Source of the DNA: an uncultured Pseudomonadales bacterium
GTDB lineage: Bacteria; Pseudomonadota; Gammaproteobacteria; Pseudomonadales; Balneatricaceae
Assembly (NCBI GenBank): GCA_937773555.1
Contig: CALJVT010000004.1
Span: 62,001-126,000 of the forward strand
DNA: 64,000 bases
Direction: 5' to 3'
In this document: in pieces, positions 1-9,795 of the stretch
How positions within the stretch are numbered: the first letter of the stretch is position 1
How the letters are laid out: each line of letters starts with the position of its first letter
Made by a program: the position numbers and the translations under genes
The notes under the pieces: model-generated
The model's input: only the letters and a program-made list of their open reading frames with translations
Told to the model about the DNA's origin: nothing
Database searches by the model: none

Positions 1-1054
1 GAATCAATAACGGGGTCTTTTTGCAAAATTTCGCGAGACACATTAAGAGACAAATCGTTGCTGTCTACTACCCCTTTAATGAAACGTAGGTACATGGGTA
101 AAAATTGCTCAGCTTCATCCATAATGAAGACACGTTGAACGTATAACTTTAAGCCACGGGTTGCTTCTCGCTGATACATATCCATTGGTGCTTTGGCTGG
201 GATATAGAGCAAACTAGTATATTCAAGCTTCCCCTCTACTTTATTGTGGGCCCATGACAAAGGCTCCTGAAAGTCGTGTGATACGTGCTTATAAAACGCG
301 TGATATTCCTCATTCTTCACTTCTGAGCGAGACTTGGTCCAAAGAGCTGTGGCTGAGTTAACTGTTTCTTCTTCTGGATCTTGCTTATCTGCATCTTCGC
401 CATAATGTTCTTTCATCATGATGACAGGAATAGAAATATGGTCAGAGTACTTACGCACTAAACTGCGTAAACGGAAGCCTTCTGCAAACTCACTTTCATC
501 TGCTTTGAGATGCAAGATAATTTCTGTACCGCGGCCTTCTTTTTCAACTTGAGAAATATCAAATTCACCCTCACCTTTTGAACGCCATAATACGCCTTCA
601 GATGTCTTTGAGCCGGCTTTCCGAGTAATTACTTCAACTTCGTCAGCAACAATAAAGGATGAGTAAAAACCAACACCAAATTGACCAATCAACTGTGAAT
701 CTTTTTGTTGATCACCTGTTAGGTTTTGTAAGAATTCAGAAGTGCCCGACTTGGCAATCGTACCTAGGTGGTCAATTACATCGGTGCGGTCCATGCCAAT
801 GCCATTGTCACTAATGCTTAGTGTATTGGCGTCTTTATCAAATTTGATACGGATAGCAAGGTCACTGTCATCGCCGTAAAGACTACCATCTGAAACTGCA
901 GCAAAACGCATTTTGTCTGCCGCATCAGATGCATTAGAAATTAGTTCGCGAAGAAAAATCTCCTTATTGCTGTATAAGGAATGAATCATTAAATGTAAAA
1001 GCTGTTTAACTTCTGTTTGAAAACCTAAAGTCTCAGTTTGAGTATCAGTGCTCA
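1..1054 (-). CDS. htpG: Molecular chaperone HtpG (Hsp90), N-terminal part, cut by window edge
   Basis: ATP-dependent cytosolic chaperone of the Hsp90 family. About 351 codons are visible; the C-terminal part lies beyond the left edge. The N-terminal GHKL ATPase signature is clear: [20 protein letters not shown] with the catalytic Glu and the Asn that coordinates Mg, DNGIGM, and [15 protein letters not shown]. The start of the middle domain follows. The ATG at 1054 begins [12 protein letters not shown], with a GGAG ribosome site about 12 bases upstream. The gene has its own predicted heat-shock promoter at 1121-1148. Identification is near certain from the conserved ATPase motifs. Confidence 0.97.
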
Positions 1055-1120
1055 TAGGGCGTTATTTCTCCGGAAAACATGGGCTGCGCCATTAGCGCTA
1101 GTAAAGTGGTTACGGGGCAA

Positions 1121-1148
1121 TGATGGGGGTGGCTTGCGTAATTTCAAG
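1121..1148 (-). promoter_or_regulatory. Predicted sigma-32 heat-shock promoter of htpG
   Basis: Reading the minus strand, CTTGAA (1148-1143) is followed by a 14-base spacer and CCCCATCA (1128-1121). This nearly matches the RpoH consensus CTTGAA-N13..15-CCCCATnT. It lies 67 bases upstream of the htpG ATG, a gene that is RpoH-controlled in E. coli. The promoter sits between the stop of the upstream thioesterase gene and htpG, so htpG can be induced on its own. Confidence 0.8.
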
Positions 1149-1162
1149 CTATACCACTTGCT

Positions 1163-1603
1163 TTATACCTCTTCACCTAATAAAAAGTGTGCTCTAGCTG
1201 TAGCGATGGGTTGAAGCTCATCCTTTTGCCAAGCTAGCACCGTAATGTTAGCAATTCGCTTACCTTGTCGAACAATGCTGCATCGAGCATAAGTGGGTTT
1301 AACACCCGCAGCCCGAATGTAGTCAATAGAAAAATTTATAATCTTAGGGATGGTTGGATGTTGGCTTGTTAACATCTGTCCCAGAGCCGCAGCCACTTCC
1401 ATAAAACCAGCGATCACACCCCCATGCAGAGCAGGCGTAATTGGGTTGCCTATATTGTTAGGCTCAGTAGCTAGAGTGAATAACCAACCATCTTTATCCT
1501 GTGTAATAGTCACACCGATAAATTTAGCATAAGGAACAAAATCTAATAGGGCAGAGTAATCATCCTGTAGTTTGGATGATTCTATGAGCTGTTTAAGTTT
1601 CAT
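1163..1603 (-). CDS. PaaI-family hotdog-fold thioesterase
   Basis: Predicted cytosolic acyl-CoA thioesterase of 146 residues, the usual size for a single hotdog domain. The family signature HGGVIAGFMEVAAALG (about residues 60-75) contains the HGG turn that leads into the long hotdog helix. A second segment, NFSIDYIRAAG, matches the beta strand of the PaaI/4HBT family. It overlaps the start of its upstream neighbour by 4 bases, so the two are probably translated together. Two different hotdog proteins in tandem may form a heterodimer or serve different substrates. The substrate cannot be read from sequence. Confidence 0.85.
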   Translation of the reverse strand: MKLKQLIESSKLQDDYSALLDFVPYAKFIGVTITQDKDGWLFTLATEPNNIGNPITPALHGGVIAGFMEVAAALGQMLTSQHPTIPKIINFSIDYIRAAGVKPTYARCSIVRQGKRIANITVLAWQKDELQPIATARAHFLLGEEV

Positions 1604-2076
1604 AGTAATAAGTCCTCTGCACCCAGCTTTACAAAACCGCCCTTACCCCAAGCTTTTCCGCTGCGCACAAAAGTAGCCACACAATGAACAATTGGGTCAT
1701 CAGGGTCATCTTGGTAGGCGTAACCCCTTGTAAAACAGATACTGCGAGTAATTTTGTAGCACTGCGCCCAGGCAAAAATTGAGCCTTTTGCATTTGCTCG
1801 ACGCATGTGGTCCATTCTTAGATCTAATGTAGGACAAAACTCTTGTGCAGGCAGGGCTGCAGTGACAGCAAACCCACACACAGTATCCATCATGGTGGTC
1901 AAAATACCCCCATGCACATAACCTTGTGAGTCCATACCCAATATTTCTGGATTATACGGGAGTTCTATTGTCGCCTGTCCCTTTGAAGCCGTGATTACTT
2001 TCATTCCTAGCTTTTTACAATGAGGTAACACTTGTAAAAAGTTATTCCCTTGCACCAAGAGTTCTTTAGAATCCAT
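1600..2076 (-). CDS. PaaI-family hotdog-fold thioesterase (second of a tandem pair)
   Basis: A 158-residue protein with the hotdog signature VHGGILTTMMDTVCGFAV around residues 54-71, preceded by GMDSQGY, and a DLRMDHMRRA strand. It is a predicted acyl-CoA thioesterase. It is only distantly similar to the downstream copy (1163-1603), so this is an old paralogous pair and not a recent duplication. The start codon at 2076 lies 23 bases from the end of the DUF599 gene. The two genes overlap by 4 bases, which implies coupled translation. Physiological substrate unknown. Confidence 0.85.
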   Translation of the reverse strand: MDSKELLVQGNNFLQVLPHCKKLGMKVITASKGQATIELPYNPEILGMDSQGYVHGGILTTMMDTVCGFAVTAALPAQEFCPTLDLRMDHMRRANAKGSIFAWAQCYKITRSICFTRGYAYQDDPDDPIVHCVATFVRSGKAWGKGGFVKLGAEDLLL

Positions 2077-2099
2077 AAAACTTGCCTAATTTAGGATAA

Positions 2100-2864
2100 C
2101 TATATTAGATGATAGTCTACTAATGTTTTTCGATTCTTAGAGTCGTTAGAACCCCGGAGTTCTGCCAGTGAACTTGACTTAAACTCACGGTGATAGAGAA
2201 TATATACCACCACACAGGTAGTCACCATAAACACTAATGGGTGTATTGACCACGTCAACACAGCCAGGCTGTAGTAGTAGGCTCGCAGGCCAAAGTTAAA
2301 ATTATTACCGGCCATGGATAGCACTTTAGCAGAGCGATTAACATGGTCCATAAGGTCTTTATTATCAGAGATGTCGCCATGAGCTACTGGCGCACTGGAG
2401 ATCATTACTGTAGCAAAGCCGTATTGCCTGAGGCTCCATGTAAACTTAAAAAAAGCATATACAAACAGCAATATCAAAAAGAATAACTTAAATTGCCACT
2501 CTAAAGGTGACTGAGGAGGTAAGAATGGAATACCTCGGCCAATGTGAACCACGTCATCAGTGTAGCCAACTAAGGTCACAAGGCCCGCTAAAATAAGCAA
2601 GCTGGAGGACGCAAATAAGGTCACATAACGTTCTAAATTAGCAACAGCTCCGATGTCTGCCATGCGCATCTCACGGTCAATCATGCGAATCATCCATCGT
2701 TGTCGGTATGCATGCAGTACTCCTGCTAAGGAATCCTTGCTTCGCGAAGCCTTAATGGCATAAGCCTGATAACCCCGCACCACGACAATAAACCAAACTA
2801 AAGCCAGTAAATTCCAGCTATGATCTGGGAATAATGCGGCAATGTAGCTGGTTATAGTCTCCAT
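2100..2864 (-). CDS. DUF599 family inner-membrane protein
   Basis: A 254-residue protein with about four hydrophobic membrane spans (roughly residues 17-33, 86-105, 125-145 and 205-228). The DUF599 hallmark lies between the first two spans: LHAYRQRWMIRMIDRE followed by ADIGAVANLERYVTLFASS. The family is widespread in Proteobacteria and has no established function. The gene is followed after 23 bases by the paired thioesterases and preceded closely by a small basic protein. No signal peptide is needed; the first span acts as an anchor. Confidence 0.85.
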   Translation of the reverse strand: METITSYIAALFPDHSWNLLALVWFIVVVRGYQAYAIKASRSKDSLAGVLHAYRQRWMIRMIDREMRMADIGAVANLERYVTLFASSSLLILAGLVTLVGYTDDVVHIGRGIPFLPPQSPLEWQFKLFFLILLFVYAFFKFTWSLRQYGFATVMISSAPVAHGDISDNKDLMDHVNRSAKVLSMAGNNFNFGLRAYYYSLAVLTWSIHPLVFMVTTCVVVYILYHREFKSSSLAELRGSNDSKNRKTLVDYHLI

Positions 2865-2868
2865 TAAA

Positions 2869-3048
2869 CTAGGCCTCGTCTTGGTGTTGTTGGAATACAG
2901 ATATTTGTTTCTTTTTGGTGGCTAAGCCTTTTTGTTTACGTGCTTGATAACTTGAAGGCGAAAAAGATTTAGCAACAATCTTTTTCTTCTTATGGGGGTT
3001 AAAGGTTACCCCAGCTACAGCAGGCATTTTCTTTTTGGCACGGGTCAT
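2869..3048 (-). CDS. Small, very basic protein of 59 residues, function unknown
   Basis: The ATG at 3048 opens MTRAKKKMPAVAGVTF and the frame closes with TAG at 2869. There are 13 lysines and 2 arginines in 59 residues, in runs (KKK, HKKKK, KKK), and no hydrophobic segment, so binding to nucleic acid or ribosome is plausible. The ATG overlaps the TGA of an upstream 68-codon frame (ATGA), and the gene lies 5 bases before the DUF599 gene, as expected in a tight operon. I do not recognise the family. The call rests on spacing, lack of other content and composition. Confidence 0.5.
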   Translation of the reverse strand: MTRAKKKMPAVAGVTFNPHKKKKIVAKSFSPSSYQARKQKGLATKKKQISVFQQHQDEA

Positions 3049-3251
3049 AGTTGGTTTTGCCCAATAGCGGTTGTTGAGTCGTCTAATAAGCGTATTTTAA
3101 CACGCTTCGAGCCCCATTTGTGTTTACCTCTTGTATTTGTTGCAACGTTAAAATCTGCTCGTCCATCAATAACCTTAAGGTGCAAGAATAGCAGTACGTA
3201 TTGAAAACCCTTGAAGTAACAGTTTAAATAAAACCTTAAAACGTAATACAT
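3045..3251 (-). CDS. Possible small ORF of 68 codons, uncertain
   Basis: This frame starts inside the last codons of the queuosine-mannosyltransferase gene and ends in a TGA that overlaps the ATG of the next small gene. The C-terminal half (DGRADFNVATNTRGKHKWGS and on) looks like a protein sequence: hydrophilic, basic and varied. The N-terminal 22 residues look like random translation, and no ribosome site precedes the ATG. The true start may be an internal TTG at about residue 23. Without this frame there would be a 187-base gap in a tight operon. No family recognised. Confidence 0.3.
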   Translation of the reverse strand: MYYVLRFYLNCYFKGFQYVLLFLHLKVIDGRADFNVATNTRGKHKWGSKRVKIRLLDDSTTAIGQNQL

Positions 3252-4396
3252 TCTGGCGTTTTAGATACTTTAAAATTCAACAATTGGTGATATTTATGTT
3301 TCATGGAGGGCCACGCTAAGGACTGAGCAACCGTCTTAGCTAAATCACCCTGATTTGGGCCTAGTGCCAGCTTTTGTATCAGGTTAACTGCTGCAATAGA
3401 TTCTTTTTGACGATCTTCAGGGGTAGACTCATAGACATACTTTAAGCCAAAAATTTCAGCATACACCAGACGATTTGGCAATATGGGGATACAACCGAGC
3501 TGAACCGCTTCTAACACAGCGAGTCCTTGAAACTCATGCAGTGCAGTAGATAAGACCATATCTGCCCCCGCCAGCCAGTTTAGGTAGTGCTGGCGAGAGG
3601 CTGCATAGCCAAATTGAACCAGGTTAGTAGCGAACTCAGCTTTTATCTGATTAAACTCTACTGGTTGTTGGCGAAATGTTTGCCCCAGCACGCACAACTG
3701 AAAGTCTACACCTCTTTTTCGCAATTCTTGTAATATGGCTTGGAGTTGTTGCGGGCCTTTGTCGTATTCCCACCGTGCCGCCCAGACTAACCTTAAGGGT
3801 GCCCCATCTTCTGATTTGGGCCAAGGGGTTTGCTGAGAATCATTATTTTTAAGAGTCATATATCTAGCATCCAAAGATGCAAGAGGCACTGGTAACACGC
3901 AACTTTTCCTACCTAACAATTCAACCACGTTTAGCGGCATTTTTTCGGGCAGTTGGTTGAGCAAGTCCTCCACCCCAGCACTAAAGCTTTGCTGGTTGTA
4001 TTGACTATTGAATACTAATCTATCCGCTGCTAAAGCTGCATAGAGGCTCACCATTTTAGGATCCAAGTGGTGCTTAGCATTAGCCTGACTTGGCGGGTAA
4101 ACAAATTGATTTTCGTGGAAATAGAGAAGGGTTGGGATATTCGCTAAATTAGCTACAAACCCTTTTAGGGATGCTAAGTCGACCATCGATGTTGCAATCA
4201 CTAAATCATATGGCTGCTCTAACGTAGACCGTTCTCCTAGAGCCCACTGCATGCTGTTACCACGAATACGCCAACTAAAATAACGCCCAGGCAGCACTAA
4301 TTGGGTCCATTCATAGTTTGGAAACTGAGCTACTAAACCCTCACGCCAGTACTGATGGCTTTTTGCGTCGTAGGCTGAAAGTAATAATATGCGCAC
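3236..4396 (-). CDS. Predicted tRNA-queuosine alpha-mannosyltransferase (DUF3524 / GTDC1-like)
   Basis: A GT-B glycosyltransferase of 386 residues. The N-terminal DUF3524 domain (about 1-168) opens MRILLLSAYDAKSHQYWREG and carries YFHENQFVYP at 92-101. The C-terminal GT4-type domain has the nucleotide-sugar EX7E motif, E288 to E296, in HEFQGLAVLEA. In animals the homologue GTDC1 (QTMAN) transfers mannose to queuosine at position 34 of tRNA-Asp; activity of bacterial members is inferred from homology. Its location among other wobble-base enzymes (mnmH, tmcA) supports a tRNA role. It is 3 bases downstream of the esterase gene. A general cell-surface glycosyltransferase role is less likely. Confidence 0.75.
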   Translation of the reverse strand: MRILLLSAYDAKSHQYWREGLVAQFPNYEWTQLVLPGRYFSWRIRGNSMQWALGERSTLEQPYDLVIATSMVDLASLKGFVANLANIPTLLYFHENQFVYPPSQANAKHHLDPKMVSLYAALAADRLVFNSQYNQQSFSAGVEDLLNQLPEKMPLNVVELLGRKSCVLPVPLASLDARYMTLKNNDSQQTPWPKSEDGAPLRLVWAARWEYDKGPQQLQAILQELRKRGVDFQLCVLGQTFRQQPVEFNQIKAEFATNLVQFGYAASRQHYLNWLAGADMVLSTALHEFQGLAVLEAVQLGCIPILPNRLVYAEIFGLKYVYESTPEDRQKESIAAVNLIQKLALGPNQGDLAKTVAQSLAWPSMKHKYHQLLNFKVSKTPECITF

Positions 4397-4399
4397 GAC

Positions 4400-5185
4400 T
4401 TAGGCGAGGCTATCTAAAAAACGGGTCACCAGACGGCAAAATAACTCTGGTTTTTCAGCATGAAGCCAATGGCCGCACCCAGTCATTATTTTAAGCTCTG
4501 CATTGGGCAATAAAGTGTCAAACGCGATCTTATGGTCGGCTAAAATGTAATGGGAATCTGCACCCTTAAGTATTAATACTGGGCCACTGAAGCATGGCAG
4601 TTCTTTAGATGATGTAGGCGCTGCACTAATAGCCTGGTAGTTATCTTTAATGGCTTTAAGGTTATAGCGTAGTGCAAACTCCCCTGCATTATTTTTATAC
4701 AAACTTTTTAATAAAAACTGACAGACCTGCACATCTGGTTCATAGTTTATAAGTAAGTCTAGCGCCTGTTTGCGGGACGCTAATGTGGCTAGATCAATGC
4801 TGTTAAGGCCTGCCAATATACTTTGGTGACGCGGTTGATACGCCACTGGGGCAATATCAGCTATCACTAAGCTATTAACGCGCTGCGGTTGATTTATGGC
4901 TAATTGCATCGCCACTTTACCCCCCATCGAATGACCTAAAAGGTCGACTCTTTTTAAACCTAACTCATCTAGCGTACCACACACATCTTCTGCCATGGTG
5001 GCATAGTTCATTAATGGGTGATGGCCAGACATTCCATGATTACGTAGGTCCATGGTGATCACCCAGCGATTTTGTGCCCACTCTAAAGCTTGGCTGCGCC
5101 AGTTATCCTGTGACCCAAATAACCCATGTAAAACGACTAATGGGTGACCGCCAGTCGTATTAAATTGATACGTATTGAGCAGCAT
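4400..5185 (-). CDS. Alpha/beta-fold hydrolase, YbfF-type esterase
   Basis: A 261-residue cytosolic alpha/beta hydrolase. The oxyanion segment VVLHGLFGSQDNWR is near residues 17-30 and the nucleophile elbow is GHSMGGKVAM with the catalytic Ser. Acid and base residues follow (LKGADSHYI, then GCGHWLHAEKPE with the final His). This pattern fits E. coli YbfF, which hydrolyses short acyl esters and acyl-CoAs in vitro. The start codon shares one base with the stop of the DUF2185 gene (TAATG), a sign of translational coupling. The natural substrate is unknown. Confidence 0.85.
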   Translation of the reverse strand: MLLNTYQFNTTGGHPLVVLHGLFGSQDNWRSQALEWAQNRWVITMDLRNHGMSGHHPLMNYATMAEDVCGTLDELGLKRVDLLGHSMGGKVAMQLAINQPQRVNSLVIADIAPVAYQPRHQSILAGLNSIDLATLASRKQALDLLINYEPDVQVCQFLLKSLYKNNAGEFALRYNLKAIKDNYQAISAAPTSSKELPCFSGPVLILKGADSHYILADHKIAFDTLLPNAELKIMTGCGHWLHAEKPELFCRLVTRFLDSLA

Positions 5186-5532
5186 TAGCTCACTTCAACA
5201 TCAACTTCTTCCACGGGAATTTCAAAGTCGTGAACTTGTTGCCATGATTGTTCTGGAGCCCTTTCCCATACAGTACCGGCATTATTATCTAACAGAGCTT
5301 CTAGGGTTAAATCAGCTTCGCACATAGGCTCCAACGGGAAAGGTTCTAGATTTGAGAACTCGTTTAGAAATTCTGGAGTTTCATATCCTGTGAACAAACG
5401 CCAGCCAGTATCATTACTGTGTTCTGGTATGGTTTTGTACATAAAACGCACGGGTAAAGCATGATCACCTAGGGCTAGCTTTGATACACGAGCCATATGA
5501 CCATGGCGAGTTTGACGCTTTTTTTCTGTCAT
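5185..5532 (-). CDS. DUF2185 domain protein
   Basis: A 115-residue soluble acidic protein. The DUF2185 core covers about residues 14-62: ARVSKLALGDHALPVRFMYK, then DTGWRLFTGYETPEFL, the family's conserved Gly-Trp-Arg-Leu-Phe and Gly-x-Glu positions. The function of the family is not settled; related domains occur among polymorphic-toxin immunity proteins, but no toxin gene is nearby. It begins 3 bases after the fghA stop and its TAA overlaps the ATG of the esterase. The acidic C-terminus (PVEEVDVEVS) looks disordered. Confidence 0.7.
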   Translation of the reverse strand: MTEKKRQTRHGHMARVSKLALGDHALPVRFMYKTIPEHSNDTGWRLFTGYETPEFLNEFSNLEPFPLEPMCEADLTLEALLDNNAGTVWERAPEQSWQQVHDFEIPVEEVDVEVS

Positions 5533-5535
5533 TAT

Positions 5536-6405
5536 TTATGCCGTTATTCCAAGGTTTGCAGCATGGTACTGAAGGTGTTCATCAATAAAGCTGCTTATAT
5601 AGTAGTAGCTATGGTCGTAACCCTCTCGCTCACGATAGTCGACTGGATGGTGCAAACGCTCACAGGTTGCGTTGAATAATTCTGGCATCAGCTGATCAGC
5701 ATAAAATGGATCACTGGCACCCTGATCAATCAAAATAGCCTGCGGTATAATGCCTGCGTCATGGTTTTTTTGTACCAGGTGGCTAGCATCCCAATCTGCC
5801 CATGTGTCCTCATCGCTTCCCAAATATGCTGTAAGGCCCTTTCGGCCCCAAGGACACTGCGATGGAGACGTAATGGGAGCAAAAGCTGATACTGAAGCGT
5901 ATTTACCTGGGTTTTTTAAAGCGCAGATCAATGCCCCATGACCTCCCATGGAGTGGCCACTAATAGCTGCCTGATCACTCACTGCATAGTGGGTTTGAAT
6001 GATACTTGGCAGTTCTTCTGTAACATAACTGTACATGTTGTAAGCATCAGACCAAGGCGCCTGAGTAGCGTTGACGTAAAAACCTGCGCCAGTGCCAAGG
6101 TCGTAGGCTTCGTCTTCGCCCCCTATGGCAGCGTCACGAGGGCTAGTATCCGGCATAACGATAGCCATACCCAATTTTGTGGCCACACTAAATGCACCAG
6201 CCTTTTGGCTAAAGTTTTCATCGTTACAAGTGAGGCCCGATAACCAATAGAGCACTGGCACCATTTTTGTTTCAGTGACCTGTTTTGCTTGTGGTGGCAA
6301 GAATATAGCAAAGGTCATGCTCCCGTTGCACACCGCAGACCAATGTTCTACCCGCAATAGGCGGCCACCACTGACTTTGACTTCTGAAATTTGTTTTAAA
6401 GACAT
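5536..6405 (-). CDS. fghA: S-formylglutathione hydrolase
   Basis: Hydrolyses S-formylglutathione to formate and glutathione, the second step of glutathione-dependent formaldehyde detoxification. The 289-residue length is close to E. coli FrmB and YeiG (about 280). Visible motifs are YWLSGLTCNDENF with the oxyanion region, GHSMGGHGALICALKNPGKY with the nucleophilic Ser, and GYDHSYYYISSFI with the catalytic His near the end. It follows frmA by 12 bases, a two-gene pathway unit. No FrmR-type repressor is present in the window, so expression may be constitutive or driven from upstream. Confidence 0.95.
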   Translation of the reverse strand: MSLKQISEVKVSGGRLLRVEHWSAVCNGSMTFAIFLPPQAKQVTETKMVPVLYWLSGLTCNDENFSQKAGAFSVATKLGMAIVMPDTSPRDAAIGGEDEAYDLGTGAGFYVNATQAPWSDAYNMYSYVTEELPSIIQTHYAVSDQAAISGHSMGGHGALICALKNPGKYASVSAFAPITSPSQCPWGRKGLTAYLGSDEDTWADWDASHLVQKNHDAGIIPQAILIDQGASDPFYADQLMPELFNATCERLHHPVDYREREGYDHSYYYISSFIDEHLQYHAANLGITA

Positions 6406-6417
6406 GGCAGATGGTTC

Positions 6418-7551
<1,134 letters not shown>

Positions 7552-7560
7552 TTAGGCCAA

Positions 7561-8691
7561 TTAAAAATTATTAGTTTTATACCAACTGACAATTTCACTT
7601 GAGGTTCCCTGCATCACCACACGATCCTGCTTAAGGGAAAGTTGGTAGTCGTACATTGGGTCATAATAATGAATCAGTAAATAACTAATCCAATTTTTAT
7701 GATGTGTTAAGTTATTATGCTTTGACTGTTGATTTAAAGCCTTTTCAAGCAGTTTAACAAGATGCGTATGAGCTTCACTACCCAAACGTTTACGAATACG
7801 ATTGATACTCTGTAAAAGGCTATCACCAAAAGCTAAGAAAGCATCGTTGGGATCAGCTAGCTCTTGCTGCCATGCAGCGATAGCCCTTACTACATACTCA
7901 CCAAAAATACGATCAACACGGGCATCAAAACAATCATTTAAAACCATTATAGGAGAGGATTTAAGTTTAGCTTGGAGGCTTAGTGGGAGTAAACGACACC
8001 CTACCAAACGACTTTCGTCTTCGTAAATAACTGGAGTATTAGAGGCCTTTTTGAGCCGCATTAAAGCAATGGCTAGACTATTTTCAAAGTTAATTTGACT
8101 AGGCTGCTCTTCAATGTATTTACCAAAACTAGACCCACGGTGCTTGGCGATACCTTCTAAATCAATCGTCCGATCAAACTGAGGCAGTATCTCTGTCTTA
8201 CCTGTACCAGTGCGGCCACTAAGTACAAATGCCGGGACATCTTCTACCAATTTGTCTAAGCGCTCTATCAGGTGCGTACGAAGTGCTTTGTACCCACCTT
8301 CCACAAACGGAATTGCAATACCTGCTTCGGCTAGCCATTGCTGCGTCACTTTAGACCTAAGCCCACCCCGAAAACAATATAGCACTGCATTGGGGTGCTG
8401 GCTTGCAAACGCATGCCATTGTTCAACCCGTTGGTTTTTCGTCGTGCCACTGACTAACTGGTGACCTAAAGTGATCGCAGCTTCTTGGCCTTGTTCTTTA
8501 TAACAGCTGCCTATTTGGTGGCGCTCATCATCACTCATTAAGGGCAAGTTGATTACATTAGGAAAAGCGCCTTTACTAAATTCTATAGGTGCTCGTACAT
8601 CAAACATGGGCCGTTGACCCAATAGCAAGTCATCAAACTGGGCCGCTTGAATTGGCTTGGGCATGACCATTAATAGGGCTTTATTGGACAT
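7561..8691 (-). CDS. mnmH: tRNA 2-selenouridine synthase
   Basis: Converts 5-substituted 2-thiouridine at tRNA wobble position 34 to 2-selenouridine through a geranylated intermediate, using selenophosphate. The N-terminal rhodanese domain has LYCFRGGLRSKVTQ with the active Cys. The C-terminal P-loop domain has LSGRTGTGKTEI. A longer reading frame starts at 8775, but it would overlap selD by 83 bases; the ATG at 8691 (MSNKALLMVMPKP) sits just after the selD stop (TAG T ATG) and gives 376 residues, near the usual 365-370. It forms an operon with selD, its selenium donor. Confidence 0.93.
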   Translation of the reverse strand: MSNKALLMVMPKPIQAAQFDDLLLGQRPMFDVRAPIEFSKGAFPNVINLPLMSDDERHQIGSCYKEQGQEAAITLGHQLVSGTTKNQRVEQWHAFASQHPNAVLYCFRGGLRSKVTQQWLAEAGIAIPFVEGGYKALRTHLIERLDKLVEDVPAFVLSGRTGTGKTEILPQFDRTIDLEGIAKHRGSSFGKYIEEQPSQINFENSLAIALMRLKKASNTPVIYEDESRLVGCRLLPLSLQAKLKSSPIMVLNDCFDARVDRIFGEYVVRAIAAWQQELADPNDAFLAFGDSLLQSINRIRKRLGSEAHTHLVKLLEKALNQQSKHNNLTHHKNWISYLLIHYYDPMYDYQLSLKQDRVVMQGTSSEIVSWYKTNNF

Positions 8692-8692
8692 A

Positions 8693-9733
8693 CTATAGCA
8701 CCGAAATCCAGTGTTTTTGCGCATCTTTTGGTGCAAATAAGTCTCCGATCCAAACACAGTCTTGCGCTGCGGCACGGCAAAGGGCTTCAGCTGCAGTAAC
8801 TTGATCTTTGGCTACAGCCACTAACAAGCCGCCACTGGTTTGTGGGTCGCAGAGGATATTTAACTGGTCTTTATTGAGTGCGCCTAGTTTATGGCCATAG
8901 CTGTCGAAGTTTCTACCGCTTCCCCCAGGCACACAGCCTTGGTCTAGGTAGTACTGAAGGTCAGTTAATAAGGGGATTTTGTCAAATTCTACTTCAGCCT
9001 GTAATTGGCTGCCCTCACATACTTCTGCCAAATGCCCCATAAGCCCAAAACCTGTTACGTCTGTCATAGCATGAACGCCAGTTAGACGTGCTAGTTTTGC
9101 TCCTATGTCATTAAGTTTAACCATATTGTCACGCGCCAGGTTAACATCCTGTGGGCGCAATATACCGCGTTTTTCAGCAGTGGTTAAAATACCTACTCCC
9201 AATGGTTTGGTCAGCATGAGTCGGTCTCCTGCTTGAGCTTGGTCATTTCGTTGAAGGTGCTCTAAGGCCACTCTTCCGGTTACAGCCAATCCAAATATGG
9301 GCTCTGGTGCATCAATACTGTGGCCACCAGCAAGACAAATATTAGCCTTAGCACATACATCTCTTGCGCCGTCGATTACCATAGCGGCCACTTCGGGTGC
9401 CAGTGTGTCTACTGGCCATCCTAAGATTGCAATCGCCATTAAAGGTTGGCCGCCCATAGCGTAGACATCACTTATAGCATTAGTGGCAGCTACCCGACCG
9501 AAATCAAACGGGTCATCTACAATAGGCATAAAAAAATCTGTGGTGCTGATAATACCTGTGCCATCACCCAAATCAAAAACAGCTGCATCGTCACGGCTTT
9601 CGTTACCTACGATTAAGTTCGGATGAGAGAATTTTGGCAACTGGGATTGCAGTATTTTGTCGAGGACTTTTGGTGAGATTTTACACCCACACCCAGCACC
9701 ATGACTATATTGGGTAAGTTTAACTGTATTCAT
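8693..9733 (-). CDS. selD: Selenide, water dikinase (selenophosphate synthetase)
   Basis: Makes selenophosphate from selenide and ATP. The 346 residues match the family length. The N-terminal active site is [15 protein letters not shown] with Cys17 in place of the selenocysteine seen in some homologues, followed by the catalytic Lys18. ATP and Mg residues lie in [19 protein letters not shown]. The AIRS-type C-terminal domain has [11 protein letters not shown] and [10 protein letters not shown]. Only mnmH follows and no selA, selB or selC is in the window, so the visible use of selenium here is tRNA modification. Confidence 0.96.
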   Translation of the reverse strand: MNTVKLTQYSHGAGCGCKISPKVLDKILQSQLPKFSHPNLIVGNESRDDAAVFDLGDGTGIISTTDFFMPIVDDPFDFGRVAATNAISDVYAMGGQPLMAIAILGWPVDTLAPEVAAMVIDGARDVCAKANICLAGGHSIDAPEPIFGLAVTGRVALEHLQRNDQAQAGDRLMLTKPLGVGILTTAEKRGILRPQDVNLARDNMVKLNDIGAKLARLTGVHAMTDVTGFGLMGHLAEVCEGSQLQAEVEFDKIPLLTDLQYYLDQGCVPGGSGRNFDSYGHKLGALNKDQLNILCDPQTSGGLLVAVAKDQVTAAEALCRAAAQDCVWIGDLFAPKDAQKHWISVL

Positions 9734-9795
9734 GAATAATCAGACAAATTGACAAAGATTGAAGTATACCGAGTTTATCCCGAATGTGCTGTGGA

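Noticed and set aside
5185-5532. DUF2185 protein as a toxin-immunity protein
   Set aside because: Related domains occur in immunity loci, but there is no toxin, secretion or repeat gene nearby, and it sits in a metabolic operon.
8693-8775. Longer mnmH start at 8775
   Set aside because: It would overlap selD by 83 bases; the ATG at 8691 directly after the selD stop gives the expected length.
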